Origin: Prevotella sp. khp7
Lineage (GTDB): Bacteria; Bacteroidota; Bacteroidia; Bacteroidales; Bacteroidaceae
DNA: 64,000 nt
Reading direction: 5' to 3'
NCBI RefSeq assembly: GCF_900109055.1
Contig: NZ_FOIV01000002.1
Span: 496,001 to 560,000 of the forward strand
Shown here: in pieces, positions 8,114 through 16,769 of the stretch
Numbering within the stretch: position 1 is the stretch's first letter
Layout: every line of letters starts with the position of its first letter
Notes under the pieces: model-generated
Told to the model about the DNA's origin: nothing
Databases searched by the model: none
What the model saw: the letters and a program-made list of their open reading frames with translations, nothing else
Program-made: the position numbers and the translations under genes

Positions 8114-9938
8114 ACGACAGAAGATGAACCCGCTGAAATGGATAGGCTGGCTGTTTGCCCCTATTGAGAAGAACGGTGCATTCTTCGTCTTTATGTTTGT
8201 GCTGGGGTGGCTCTGTACACAGTTGGAAATCATGCCTTACTATCTGAGAGGCAGAGGTGCAAAACCTTATGAGCTCTCCCTCCCCGAGCTTTTTCTCGAT
8301 ATATATGTGGTATGCGCCATCCTTGCGCTGATTCCCAGAAAGATACGTATCTGGATCAAAGCCCTGTTCTATATAATCCTTTATGGTGTGGCTTTGGTAG
8401 ATATGTATTGCTACGAGCGTTTTGAGTCGACACTGACCCCTACGATGCTGATGCTGGTAGGCGAGACCAATGGGCAAGAGGCTCAGGAGTTCATGCAGGG
8501 CTATCTGAGTTGGGATGTAGTAAAGAGCAATGTGGGCTGGATTCTGCTGTTAATACTGATACATATCCTGTGGACCGTCATTCGCCAGCGACTCTCCAAA
8601 CTGCGCAAACGAATGATCCTGCCTAAGGTGAATCCTGGTTTCATAACAGGACTCAAAGCAGTGCTTGGGTGCTTGGTGGCTTGGCTGCTATATAGTAGCG
8701 TCTGTCAGACCTGGGATAACAAGGTGGCTATGCATAGGCTCTTCTCCTGTAATACAGTAGGACAAGTAGAGCATGAGCTGACCAAGAAGGATCAGGCTAA
8801 GCTTTATGTTCCTGTCTATCGCTTGGCTTTTGGGCTTTACGCTAACCATCTGGCCAGCCATCAGGTAGTACAACTGAAGAAGGCCAGCCAGCTCGTACAG
8901 GTTGACAGCTGTAGCTATCGTGTGCCCAATATCATACTCGTAATAGGCGAGAGCTATAATAAACACCACTCTCAGCTGTATGGTTATGAGAAGCCGACTA
9001 CTCCCAGACAACAGGCGATGGCGGCAGAGGGCAGTCTGATACCCTTTAGTGATGTGGTAGCCTCGTGGAATCTGACGAGTTTTGTTTTCAAGCACATGCT
9101 TTCTCTTTATGCTGTTGGTGATAGTGGCGAGTGGTGCGACAAGCCTCTCTTCCCCGAAGTGTTCAGAAAGGCCGGCTATCAGGTGACATTTATCACTAAC
9201 CAGTTCCAGCCTAAGGCAAAGGAGGCTGTCTATGATTTCAGTGGAAACTTCTTCTTAAACGACCCGTCACTGAGCAAGGCGCAGTTTGATGTGAGGAATG
9301 CGAGAACCCACCGCTTTGACGACGGGGTGCTGAAAGAGTATGACGCACTTAGTAAACAGAAGGCAGAACACCAGATGGTTATTCTCCATCTGATGGGCTC
9401 CCATGTAGACTATCGGGCCCGCTATCCCCAGCCTCAGTTCAGATTGTTTACACCTCAGATGTACAATCGTCCAGAGCTGACAGACAAACAGAAACGGATA
9501 CTCTCCGACTACGATAATTCTTTGTTGTATAACGACTCTATCCTCTTTGCCATTACCCAGCGCTTCACGGATAAGGACGCTGTGGTAATCTATGTGCCAG
9601 ACCATGGTGAAGAGATTTTCGATGGGAAACCTTATATGTATGGACGTATGCACGGAGCTAATATCGACTATCGTCTGGCCCGCAATGAGATGGAAATCCC
9701 TTTCTGGATATGGGGCTCTCCCAAGTACCGGGAGAACCATCCTTATGGCTGGCAGGCCATTCAGGCAGCCAAGGATCTGCCCATGATGACAGATGCCCTA
9801 CCGCATCTGCTGCTCTATCTTGGTGGCATCGCCACACCTCTCTATCGCCCGGAACTGAACATTATCAGTTCTGAATACAACAAGCAACGCCCCCGCATCT
9901 TAAAGGGAGTGACTGACTATAACACGCTGAAGAAATGA
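8106..9938 (+). CDS. Phosphoethanolamine-transferase-like membrane sulfatase-fold enzyme
   Basis: About 610 residues with four to five N-terminal membrane segments and a periplasmic alkaline-phosphatase/sulfatase-fold domain. The metal/nucleophile region shows ILVIGESYNKHHSQLYGY, a candidate catalytic Thr in ASWNLTSFVFKHMLS, and the metal ligands in YVPDHGEEIFD. These match the EptA/CptA-type lipid A or glycan phosphoethanolamine transferases. The frame is open back to 8061, but the ATG at 8106 overlaps the nadD stop region by 8 bases, fits the coupling seen along this operon and places the first membrane segment normally. The transferred group and target (lipid A, core sugar or another glycan) cannot be told from sequence. 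Confidence 0.82.
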   Translation: MHKRQKMNPLKWIGWLFAPIEKNGAFFVFMFVLGWLCTQLEIMPYYLRGRGAKPYELSLPELFLDIYVVCAILALIPRKIRIWIKALFYIILYGVALVDMYCYERFESTLTPTMLMLVGETNGQEAQEFMQGYLSWDVVKSNVGWILLLILIHILWTVIRQRLSKLRKRMILPKVNPGFITGLKAVLGCLVAWLLYSSVCQTWDNKVAMHRLFSCNTVGQVEHELTKKDQAKLYVPVYRLAFGLYANHLASHQVVQLKKASQLVQVDSCSYRVPNIILVIGESYNKHHSQLYGYEKPTTPRQQAMAAEGSLIPFSDVVASWNLTSFVFKHMLSLYAVGDSGEWCDKPLFPEVFRKAGYQVTFITNQFQPKAKEAVYDFSGNFFLNDPSLSKAQFDVRNARTHRFDDGVLKEYDALSKQKAEHQMVILHLMGSHVDYRARYPQPQFRLFTPQMYNRPELTDKQKRILSDYDNSLLYNDSILFAITQRFTDKDAVVIYVPDHGEEIFDGKPYMYGRMHGANIDYRLARNEMEIPFWIWGSPKYRENHPYGWQAIQAAKDLPMMTDALPHLLLYLGGIATPLYRPELNIISSEYNKQRPRILKGVTDYNTLKK

Positions 9939-11014
9939 AGGAGATGCTGACACGGACAGAATGTGAAGCTATGCGAGGTATTGCAATTATCGCTATCGTG
10001 CTCCACAATTACTGTCATTTTATCGGTAGAATCGTGAAAGAGAACGAATACCAGTATCTGGGTTTCAACAACGACCGTTTGTGGCAAGTGCTCACAAATC
10101 CTGACGAGCTGCTGCCTGTACATCTGTTCTCCTATTTCGGCCACTATGGCGTGCCCGTTTTCCTGTTTCTGAGTGGCTTCGGGCTGGTAAGGAAGTATGA
10201 GAGATTCCCGTATTCTGCCGGGACTGGGGCATTTCTCCGCTATCATTATCTGAAACTGTTCAGAATGCTGATAGTGGGTTTCTCACTGTTCGTGTGTGTG
10301 GATATGGTGACACCAGGTCGTTTCCCCTTCCATTGGGACAACGTGTTGGCTCAGCTTTTCATGTATATCAATGTATTGCCTGAGCCTGATAAGATTATCT
10401 GGCCAGGTATCTACTGGTTCTTTGGCCTGATGATGGAACTGTATATAGTCTATCGTCTGTTGCTTTATCGCAGGAGTTCGTGGCTCGTGGTAGCCTTGAT
10501 TGTCGCCTGTTGGCTCCTTCAGGTGTTCTGTGCTCCTGATAGTGAAACGCTGAACCGCTTGCGTTATAACTTCATCGGAGGCGCTCTGCCTTTCGGGGTC
10601 GGTATACTCTTCGCCAGAGTTTCCGCGGAGCAAAGTGGAGGTCTTCTCGGAGTAAAGTGGGAGTTTGTTCCGAGTAAAGTCCTGGTGTGGTTATTGCTTC
10701 TGCTTCTCTCCGTCGTTCTGACTGTCGCCACGAGCTATCATTTCCATACGTGGTTCTGGATACCTGTTGTCGTTATCCTTGGCACCATCGCCTTGGTAAA
10801 GCTGATGCCAGAGTATGTGCAGAAGTTATTCGTTTGGTTTGGGGGCATCTCGGCAGCCATGTTTGTGGCTCATCCCATTGCCCGTAAGCTCTTCATCACC
10901 GTGGCCTGGAAACAGGATATCTACGACGGATTGATGCTCTACGTTGTCGTAACGATTGCTCTTTCGTGGGCTATCAAGCAGATTATTGACCGTATCCCGT
11001 CGCCAAAGCTATGA
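9935..11014 (+). CDS. Acyltransferase family membrane protein (first of a tandem pair)
   Basis: A 359-residue polytopic protein opening with CEAMRGIAIIAIVLHNYCHF, the acyltransferase-3 type N-terminal helix with R and H, then VPVFLFLSGFGLVRKYE. About ten hydrophobic segments follow. It overlaps the preceding gene by ATGA (9935-9938), implying translational coupling. With the next gene it makes a tandem of two related but clearly diverged acyltransferases, perhaps acting on different positions of the same surface glycan (inference). Confidence 0.82.
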   Translation: MKEMLTRTECEAMRGIAIIAIVLHNYCHFIGRIVKENEYQYLGFNNDRLWQVLTNPDELLPVHLFSYFGHYGVPVFLFLSGFGLVRKYERFPYSAGTGAFLRYHYLKLFRMLIVGFSLFVCVDMVTPGRFPFHWDNVLAQLFMYINVLPEPDKIIWPGIYWFFGLMMELYIVYRLLLYRRSSWLVVALIVACWLLQVFCAPDSETLNRLRYNFIGGALPFGVGILFARVSAEQSGGLLGVKWEFVPSKVLVWLLLLLLSVVLTVATSYHFHTWFWIPVVVILGTIALVKLMPEYVQKLFVWFGGISAAMFVAHPIARKLFITVAWKQDIYDGLMLYVVVTIALSWAIKQIIDRIPSPKL

Positions 11015-11994
11015 GAATCAGGGAGATAGAACTGGCTGATGTGAGTCGCTATCGTGGCGAACTGATGGGGGCAGCCATTCTGTTCATCATCCTCTTCCAC
11101 GTGCCGCTGGCTCGAAACGATATGTTCTTTGGCTTGCGCAGATGTGGGAATATCGGTGTTGATATGTTTCTTTTCCTCAGTGGGGTGGGACTTTGGTATT
11201 CTTGGGTGAAGCATCCTTCCGTCAAATACTTCTATAGGCGCCGTCTGTTGCGTATCTTTCCCACCTGGCTGGTCATCTCGTCTTTGTTCTATCTCCAGCG
11301 TTTTAACTTCGAGACTGGCGACTATGTTGACTTGTTTCTCGACATCACCGTTAACTGGGGCTTCTGGCTTAACGACGAGCTAACCTTCTGGTATATGCCA
11401 GCCATTATGATGCTTTATCTTTGGGCGCCGCTTTATATGATGCTGATTCAGAAACATCCTGTGTTCCGATGGCTGCCTGTGCTGATGGTGTGCTGGTGCT
11501 GTATCGTGCAATGGGTCGTACCGATTCATCAGGCTGTGGGCCATATAGAGATATTCTGGAGTCGCGTGCCTATCTTCTTCATTGGGATAAATGCTGGTGA
11601 ATTGGTAAGAAAAGATACTCGCATCGAACCTGCGGGTCGCTGGCTGGTGCTCATCATTTTCCTGATGACTGCTACAACATGTATCTGGCTGGAACAGATG
11701 AGGCATGGGCGTTTCCCGCTTTTCGCAGAGCGGATGATTTATATACCGCTTACGATCTCTCTGATTCTTCTGCTCGACGACCTTTTTCGAAAGATGCCCA
11801 AATGGCTGAATCATGCGTTCTTCTTCTTCGGAGGAGTGAGCTTGGAGATCTATCTTATTCACAATCATTTTGTGATGCAATACCTGATTCCTTACCGTCT
11901 GGGCTATTGGCCTACGGTGCTGCTGACGATTGTCCTCACGTTGCCACTTGCATGGCTTCTTCAACAAATCATCAAACGCCTCTTGCCTTCATGA
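11011..11994 (+). CDS. Acyltransferase family membrane protein (second of a tandem pair)
   Basis: A 327-residue polytopic membrane protein with the same fold signature: YRGELMGAAILFIILFHVPL near the start, GVDMFLFLSGVGLWYSW, then RRRLLRIFPTW. It overlaps the upstream acyltransferase and the downstream phosphatase gene by ATGA. Similarity to its neighbour is limited to family motifs, so this is either an old duplication or independent recruitment. Acceptor unknown. Confidence 0.82.
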   Translation: MRIREIELADVSRYRGELMGAAILFIILFHVPLARNDMFFGLRRCGNIGVDMFLFLSGVGLWYSWVKHPSVKYFYRRRLLRIFPTWLVISSLFYLQRFNFETGDYVDLFLDITVNWGFWLNDELTFWYMPAIMMLYLWAPLYMMLIQKHPVFRWLPVLMVCWCCIVQWVVPIHQAVGHIEIFWSRVPIFFIGINAGELVRKDTRIEPAGRWLVLIIFLMTATTCIWLEQMRHGRFPLFAERMIYIPLTISLILLLDDLFRKMPKWLNHAFFFFGGVSLEIYLIHNHFVMQYLIPYRLGYWPTVLLTIVLTLPLAWLLQQIIKRLLPS

Positions 11995-12593
11995 AGAAAA
12001 TCTATGTCTTTGATTTCGACGGAACGTTGACTACGAGAGATACGCTGTTGCAGTTTATCCTCTACGTTTGGGGCAGAAGGGCATTCTGTATAGGACTTCT
12101 GTGCTATAGTCCTTTGCTTGTGCTGATGAAACTAGGGGTTTATCCTAACTGGAAAGCAAAGCAGAAGGTGTTTGCTCATTTCTTCAAAGGGATGACTCTT
12201 GAGAAGTTCAATGATTGGGGGCGGCAATTTGCGGAGAGCGCTCATCATTTGTTGAGAGAGAAAGGGCTTGAGATGTTACGACAGGCTCAGGCTGAAGGTT
12301 CGGAAGTGGTCATCGTGAGTGCATCTATCGACAACTGGGTGCAGCCGTTCTTTACAGGGCGAAGCGGTATTCCAGAGGTGAAGGTCTTGGGAACACAGGT
12401 AGAAGTGGAGAACGGACGACTGACAGGCCGCTTCCTCACGAAGAACTGCTACGGACAAGAGAAGGTGAATCGAATGCTCGTCCTCTATCCGAATCGTAGT
12501 GAATACAAACTCATAGCCTTTGGCGATAGTCGTGGCGACAAGGAAATGCTGGCTTTCGCTGACGAGGCATATTATAAACCTTTTCGCGTATGA
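11991..12593 (+). CDS. HAD superfamily (SerB-like, subfamily IB) phosphatase
   Basis: The 200-residue protein starting at the ATG at 11991 (ATGA overlap with the gene before) carries all HAD motifs: VFDFDGTLT at residues 5-13, IVSASIDNW, a Lys in GQEKVNRM and AFGDSRGDKEML. The open frame continues upstream into the acyltransferase gene, but those codons are a by-product. HAD-IB proteins include phosphoserine phosphatase-like enzymes; this one's substrate is not evident. Coupling to the next membrane protein by another ATGA overlap suggests a joint task, for instance processing of a lipid-linked phosphate intermediate (inference). Confidence 0.85.
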   Translation: MKKIYVFDFDGTLTTRDTLLQFILYVWGRRAFCIGLLCYSPLLVLMKLGVYPNWKAKQKVFAHFFKGMTLEKFNDWGRQFAESAHHLLREKGLEMLRQAQAEGSEVVIVSASIDNWVQPFFTGRSGIPEVKVLGTQVEVENGRLTGRFLTKNCYGQEKVNRMLVLYPNRSEYKLIAFGDSRGDKEMLAFADEAYYKPFRV

Positions 12594-13999
12594 CACCTTT
12601 CAAAATCTTTAAGATCAAGCCCGAGGAACGGGTGCAGGCTTTGGTCATGCTTGCTGTGATAGTGGTATTCAACGCCTTGTTCATCTATCGCATGCACGAT
12701 TTGTTCATGCAGGAGGGCTTCGGCCCTTACTGGAAAGTGTTTGAACGTGAGTTGCACCTCTCTGGTTATGACCCGCTTACCTATCTCGGAGTGAGCAACT
12801 GGGACGTGGTCTACAATGTCTATCGCCATCCGCTGCTGGCCTTCCTGATATGGCCTCTCTATCTGTTGAACGAGGGGCTGACGGCCATCTTCGGCATCAA
12901 CTTTGTACAGTATATCGTGGCTGTCCCCGTCATATTCGCTTCGTTCTATTCTTACATATTTACATATAGAATACATCGTGAGGTGATACAGTTGCGGCGC
13001 TATGATGCCACTCTGCTTTCTGCCTTCTATTTTTCTATGGCCTACATCATGCTATCAGTGATAGTGCCCGATCACTTCACCATCTCCATGTTCCTGTTGC
13101 TGATAACGCTTTACATCTCTGGTAAGTGTATCCAGAAGGGCAGGGAGCTCCGTTGGTGGCAATCGGCCATCTTCTTCTTCATCACGGCAGGTGTGACGCT
13201 GAGCAATGGCGCAAAGATATTCCTTTCTGGCTTCTTTGTTAATCTGAAGCATTTCTTCCGTCCTAAGTATCTTCTGTTGGGAGTTGTTCTCCCAGCCGCT
13301 CTGTTGTGGGGCGTAGCAGTGACGGAATATCGCACCTCTGTGCTCCCCAAGGAGAAGGCACGTAAGGAGGCAAAGATTGCCAAACAGAAGAGGTTGGAGG
13401 AGCAGCTGGCTCTGATGACGCCTGAACAGAAACAGGCATATGAGCAGAAGCAGTTGCAGCGCAAAGTCCGTCAGAGACTTCAGGCGGCAAAGTCAGGAAC
13501 CCCCATGAAGCAGTATGGTTTCTGGAAATGGACCGATGTCACCACCTCACGCACCAAGACCATCTACGAGAATCTCTTTGGCGAGACCATCCAGTTTCAT
13601 CAAAAACACTTCTTGGAAGATACGCTTGTATTCCGTCCTGTGTTTGTGAAATACGACTGGCTGTGGAATTATATCGTAGAGGCCGTTATCCTCCTGCTGG
13701 CAGCGATAGGCATCTGGTGTGGGCGCCGTTCACGATTCCTCTGGCTCGCGCTCTCTTACTTTGGGTTCGACATGTTTATCCACCTGATACTGGGCTTTGG
13801 CATCAATGAGATTTTTATTATGGCGCCCCATTGGCTCTTCGTCATTCCCTTTGCCATTGGTTATGTCTTCTACCGCTCAAAAGGTTGTCAGCACAAGATT
13901 CTCCAACTCTCCGTCCTTGGGCTGACATGTTATCTCTGGGCCTACAACGGCTGGCTGCTTCTGAACTTCCTCCGCACGCCCATCAGTGCTGTGCTGTAA
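12590..13999 (+). CDS. Polytopic membrane protein of unknown function (DUF6080-like)
   Basis: 469 residues with about nine to ten hydrophobic segments and a charged, Lys/Arg/Gln-rich cytoplasmic stretch at about 250-305 (KEKARKEAKIAKQKRLEEQ...). Layout resembles GT-C type glycosyltransferases (long loop after the first helix with DPLTYLGVSNWDVVYNVYRHPLLA), but I see no decisive catalytic motif. It may belong to DUF6080, found in Bacteroidota next to HAD phosphatases; that is from memory. Last gene of the eight-gene operon; a strong stem-loop follows 46 bases after the stop. Confidence 0.65.
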   Translation: MTPFKIFKIKPEERVQALVMLAVIVVFNALFIYRMHDLFMQEGFGPYWKVFERELHLSGYDPLTYLGVSNWDVVYNVYRHPLLAFLIWPLYLLNEGLTAIFGINFVQYIVAVPVIFASFYSYIFTYRIHREVIQLRRYDATLLSAFYFSMAYIMLSVIVPDHFTISMFLLLITLYISGKCIQKGRELRWWQSAIFFFITAGVTLSNGAKIFLSGFFVNLKHFFRPKYLLLGVVLPAALLWGVAVTEYRTSVLPKEKARKEAKIAKQKRLEEQLALMTPEQKQAYEQKQLQRKVRQRLQAAKSGTPMKQYGFWKWTDVTTSRTKTIYENLFGETIQFHQKHFLEDTLVFRPVFVKYDWLWNYIVEAVILLLAAIGIWCGRRSRFLWLALSYFGFDMFIHLILGFGINEIFIMAPHWLFVIPFAIGYVFYRSKGCQHKILQLSVLGLTCYLWAYNGWLLLNFLRTPISAVL

Positions 14000-14045
14000 T
14001 ACTGATTCTTTGTTTCGGACAGAATTGTAAAGAATATATGCCTGA

Positions 14046-14093
14046 AAAAGCGCTTCCTGAGTTGCTCAATCTAGAGCAGCGGAAGGCGCTTTT
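14046..14093 (+). terminator. Nested stem-loop terminating the yicC operon
   Basis: AAAAGCGCTTCC (14046-14057) pairs with GGAAGGCGCTTTT (14081-14093) with one bulged base. Inside, GTTGCTC (14061-14067) pairs with GAGCAGC (14074-14080). The 3' arm ends in TTTT. It lies 46 bases after the operon's last stop. Confidence 0.7.
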
Positions 14094-14095
14094 AT

Positions 14096-14292
14096 GGGTT
14101 AGTACTGACAGAAAACGGGTTAGTCGTAAGGAAACTATGGGTTATATTACGACAAGCCCAGGGTTTCATTACGACAAACTTAGGGTCTTTTCAGGTAAAA
14201 CAACTTGTTTTACTTTTGTGGAGATAGTCTCCAAAGGTGGAAGAGATAGCCTCTTCGAGTACAAAACAACTTGTTTTGTTCCGAAAGATGAC
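14096..14292. repeat. Palindrome array on an 11/22-bp lattice (array 1)
   Basis: GGGT recurs at 14096, 14117, 14139, 14161 and 14183 (steps 21, 22, 22, 22). Palindromes are centred at 14138 (GTCGTAA/TTACGAC), 14149 (TGGG/CCCA), 14171 (GTTT/AAAC), 14204 (GTAAAACA/TGTTTTAC), 14226 (GGAGA/TCTCC), 14237 (TCTC/GAGA), 14248 (GAAGAG/CTCTTC) and 14270 (ACAAAACA/TGTTTTGT). All offsets are multiples of 11. The region lies between two convergent genes. Function unknown. Confidence 0.7.
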
Positions 14293-14352
14293 GCCTTAAC
14301 GAGCGCTAAGGATTGTCTGCTTCTGTAACAGGCATGTTTTCAGGCATTTACG

Positions 14353-14428
14353 AAAACGGCTCAAAACTCGCGTATTTGCAGCCAACATACCATCTGCTGA
14401 CTAATATGCGAGTTTTGAGAACCGTTTT
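14353..14428. repeat. Long inverted repeat between convergent genes (probable bidirectional terminator)
   Basis: AAAACGG+CTCAAAACTCGC (14353-14371) pairs with GCGAGTTTTGAG (14408-14419) and, after a 2-base bulge, CCGTTTT (14422-14428). GTAT/ATAT can extend the stem inward. The loop is about 28 bases. T-runs at both outer edges fit a terminator for either strand, mainly the alpha-galactosidase gene that ends at 14451. A small MITE-like repeat is an alternative. Confidence 0.6.
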
Positions 14429-14450
14429 GTTAATATAATTATAAGTTTGA

Positions 14451-16634
14451 TTATTGAGCCTCAAGGCTGAGGACGCGGCTCGACCAGTCGTTCTTCTTCG
14501 AGTGTTCTGGCTCGTTGCGGTAAGGCATCTCCAGGCCGTGGTTCATCAGGTAAGCACCGCTGAACACCTTACCTTCTACATCCATTGGCTGCAGGTCGAT
14601 GCGGTTCAACTCGTGTATCTTATACATCTTGTTGGCATCGAGGCCGGCCATCTTTACTCGAGGCAGATGCTCGTTCTGGAACGACTCCGTCTTCCACCAG
14701 AAGAATACGCTCTTGGTCTTCTGTTCATTAACGTACATCAGCGAAGCCAGACCCAGCTTGTCGTAAGGAGAAACCAGGCGGTAAAGGTCGCCGAACTGCA
14801 CGATGGGACGAATCTGCTTATACTCTGCGATGGCGTTCTTACAAAGTGCCTTTTCCTCGTCGCTCATGTTCTTGGGCTGAATCTCCATGCCTAAGCGGCC
14901 GCTCATGGCCACATCAATGCGATATTTCATGGCTGTGGTACGGAAGACGGTATGGTTGGGAGTTGCCGAGATGTGCGAGGCCATAGCGATGGCTGGGAAG
15001 AAGTAGCTGGTGCCCCACTGCATGTAGATGCGCTGGAGGGCATCGGTGTTGTCGCTCACCCAGAACTCATCGAAATAAGGCAGCACGCCCCAGTTGGCTC
15101 GTCCGCCACCAGAGGCACAGGCCTGAATGGTCAAATCGGGATATTTGGCACGGATGCGCTGACAGGCCTTCTGCAATCCACGGTGATACTCGATATTGAG
15201 ATGGCTCTGGTCGTTCATGGTGAGATACTGGGAACCGTGATTCAGAATAGGCATGTTGGCGTCCCACTTGATATAGTCGATCTCTGGGTATTTGGTCATG
15301 AGGTTGTCCACGATAGAGAACACAAAGTCCTGCACTTTCGGATTGCTCATGTCGAGCACCAACTGGGTGCCGCCGCGGCCTTGTATGGCTTCACGCTTAG
15401 GCGCCTTTACAATCCAGTCCGGGTGGGCGTCGTAGAGCTCTGATACAGAGTTTGTCATCTCGGGCTCAATCCAGATGCCGAACTTAATGCCGTGTTTCTT
15501 AGCATCGCGCAACAGCCCCTCAATGCCTTCAGGAAGTTTACTCTTGTCTACCACCCAGTCGCCAAGGGCACAGTTATCGGTCTTGCGGGGATACTTGTCG
15601 CCAAACCATCCGTCGTCCATCACAAAGAGCTCGCCACCCATAGAGGCAATGTCGCCCATCATCTGGTCCATACCCTTCTGGTTGATGTCGAAGTAAACGC
15701 CCTCCCATGAGTTGAGCAGAATCTTTCGCTCCTTATTGCCATGCATGAGCATATACTTACGGCCCCATTTGTGGAAATTGCGTGAGATGCCGGACAGTCC
15801 GCGCTGAGAGAAGCTCAGCGCTACCTTTGGTGTGGTGAAAATCTCGCCTTTCTTCAGGTGGTACTCGGAGTTGTCGGGATTGATGCCAGCGAAGAAGTAG
15901 TGAAAATCAGTATCGTCGGTATCGATTTTCAATTGGAAATTGCCAGAGTAGCAGAGAGCCGCACCAATTACGTCGCCGCAATTTTCCTGACCTTTACCAT
16001 CGAGCGAGAACATCACCTCAGCATGGTCGGTATGTGAGTTGCGGGTGCCGTCTTTGTTCTTGATGACCTTCTCGCCTGGCAGGATGGGTTCTTCTACAAG
16101 GCGAGTCTCATTACCCCAGGAACCGTGGAAGTGAGAGAGCCACACGTTGCCACGACGGATGGGCAGACTGATAGAGGCAAACTGCGTCAGCGTGACGGGC
16201 TTGGCCTCACCGTTTCTGACCTCTGTCCACGTCTCAATCATGTCTTCGTCCTGATAGGCTTTGTAGAAGAGTGTAACGGAAGTGGGATATACTGGGTCTT
16301 TCAGAACGATGCGAGTCAGGTCGCCTTGGCGCTCGATATCTGTGGTATAGAGTTCTGTTGACATGTTGCCGTCAGCATGTTTCATGGCAAAGGCTGCTTC
16401 AGCAGGGCAGTTCATACCATAGGCAGGATAAGCGTCCATACGTCCGCCTCTTGGAGCCTGCAGGTGCTTCAGGTCTGTGTCGCTCAGCGAAGCACCATAA
16501 TAAACATACTGGGGTTGTTTCCCTTTTTCTACCTCAAGAACCATTGTAGAGTTCTTGGTGTTGATAACCACTTGCTCGGCCATTGCCATCTGGGCACTGG
16601 TCAAGAGTAGCGCTACTGCTAATAGTTTTTTCAT
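14451..16634 (-). CDS. Alpha-galactosidase, GH36 type, secreted
   Basis: The 727-residue enzyme has a signal peptide (KKLLAVALLLTSAQMAMA) and a full GH36 architecture: beta-sandwich N-domain, then the (beta/alpha)8 barrel with DDGWFGDKYP, EPEMTNSVSELY, the nucleophile Asp458 in DYIKWDANMP, and CASGGGRANWG with the acid/base Asp528 in WVSDNTDALQR. It should release terminal alpha-1,6-galactose from raffinose-family sugars or galactomannan, probably in the periplasm. No lipobox is seen. A minus-strand -7 box lies at 16675-16682. It stands alone; no other galactan genes are nearby. Confidence 0.92.
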   Translation of the reverse strand: MKKLLAVALLLTSAQMAMAEQVVINTKNSTMVLEVEKGKQPQYVYYGASLSDTDLKHLQAPRGGRMDAYPAYGMNCPAEAAFAMKHADGNMSTELYTTDIERQGDLTRIVLKDPVYPTSVTLFYKAYQDEDMIETWTEVRNGEAKPVTLTQFASISLPIRRGNVWLSHFHGSWGNETRLVEEPILPGEKVIKNKDGTRNSHTDHAEVMFSLDGKGQENCGDVIGAALCYSGNFQLKIDTDDTDFHYFFAGINPDNSEYHLKKGEIFTTPKVALSFSQRGLSGISRNFHKWGRKYMLMHGNKERKILLNSWEGVYFDINQKGMDQMMGDIASMGGELFVMDDGWFGDKYPRKTDNCALGDWVVDKSKLPEGIEGLLRDAKKHGIKFGIWIEPEMTNSVSELYDAHPDWIVKAPKREAIQGRGGTQLVLDMSNPKVQDFVFSIVDNLMTKYPEIDYIKWDANMPILNHGSQYLTMNDQSHLNIEYHRGLQKACQRIRAKYPDLTIQACASGGGRANWGVLPYFDEFWVSDNTDALQRIYMQWGTSYFFPAIAMASHISATPNHTVFRTTAMKYRIDVAMSGRLGMEIQPKNMSDEEKALCKNAIAEYKQIRPIVQFGDLYRLVSPYDKLGLASLMYVNEQKTKSVFFWWKTESFQNEHLPRVKMAGLDANKMYKIHELNRIDLQPMDVEGKVFSGAYLMNHGLEMPYRNEPEHSKKNDWSSRVLSLEAQ

Positions 16635-16674
16635 TTAAAATTGATTTAGTTATTGTTAATTTGAATCCAGTGTG

Positions 16675-16682
16675 CAAAGATA
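16675..16682 (-). promoter_or_regulatory. -7 box TATCTTTG of the alpha-galactosidase gene
   Basis: Reads TATCTTTG on the minus strand, 40 bases before the ATG. No good TTTG at the expected distance. Confidence 0.55.
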
Positions 16683-16726
16683 CAAAATAATTTAGAAACG
16701 AGGATGACGAATTAAGAGTTTTTTTG

Positions 16727-16734
16727 TAATTTTG
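16727..16734 (+). promoter_or_regulatory. -7 box TAATTTTG of mntP
   Basis: TAATTTTG matches TAnnTTTG and ends 35 bases before the mntP ATG; the -33 element is not clear. Confidence 0.5.
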
Positions 16735-16769
16735 CAGCAGAAATGAAGGATTGAACAAATAAATACTAT

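Noticed and set aside
11679..11990. Upstream extension of the HAD phosphatase gene by 104 codons
   Set aside because: This part lies in another frame of the acyltransferase gene; the HAD domain starts right at the ATG at 11991, which shares ATGA with the preceding stop.
14038..14328. A 96-codon open frame after the yicC operon, with a repeated KTTCF
   Set aside because: The frame runs through a terminator-like stem and array 1. The repeated KTTCF comes from two array palindromes 66 bases apart (three 22-base units), not from protein repeats; no family motif is seen.
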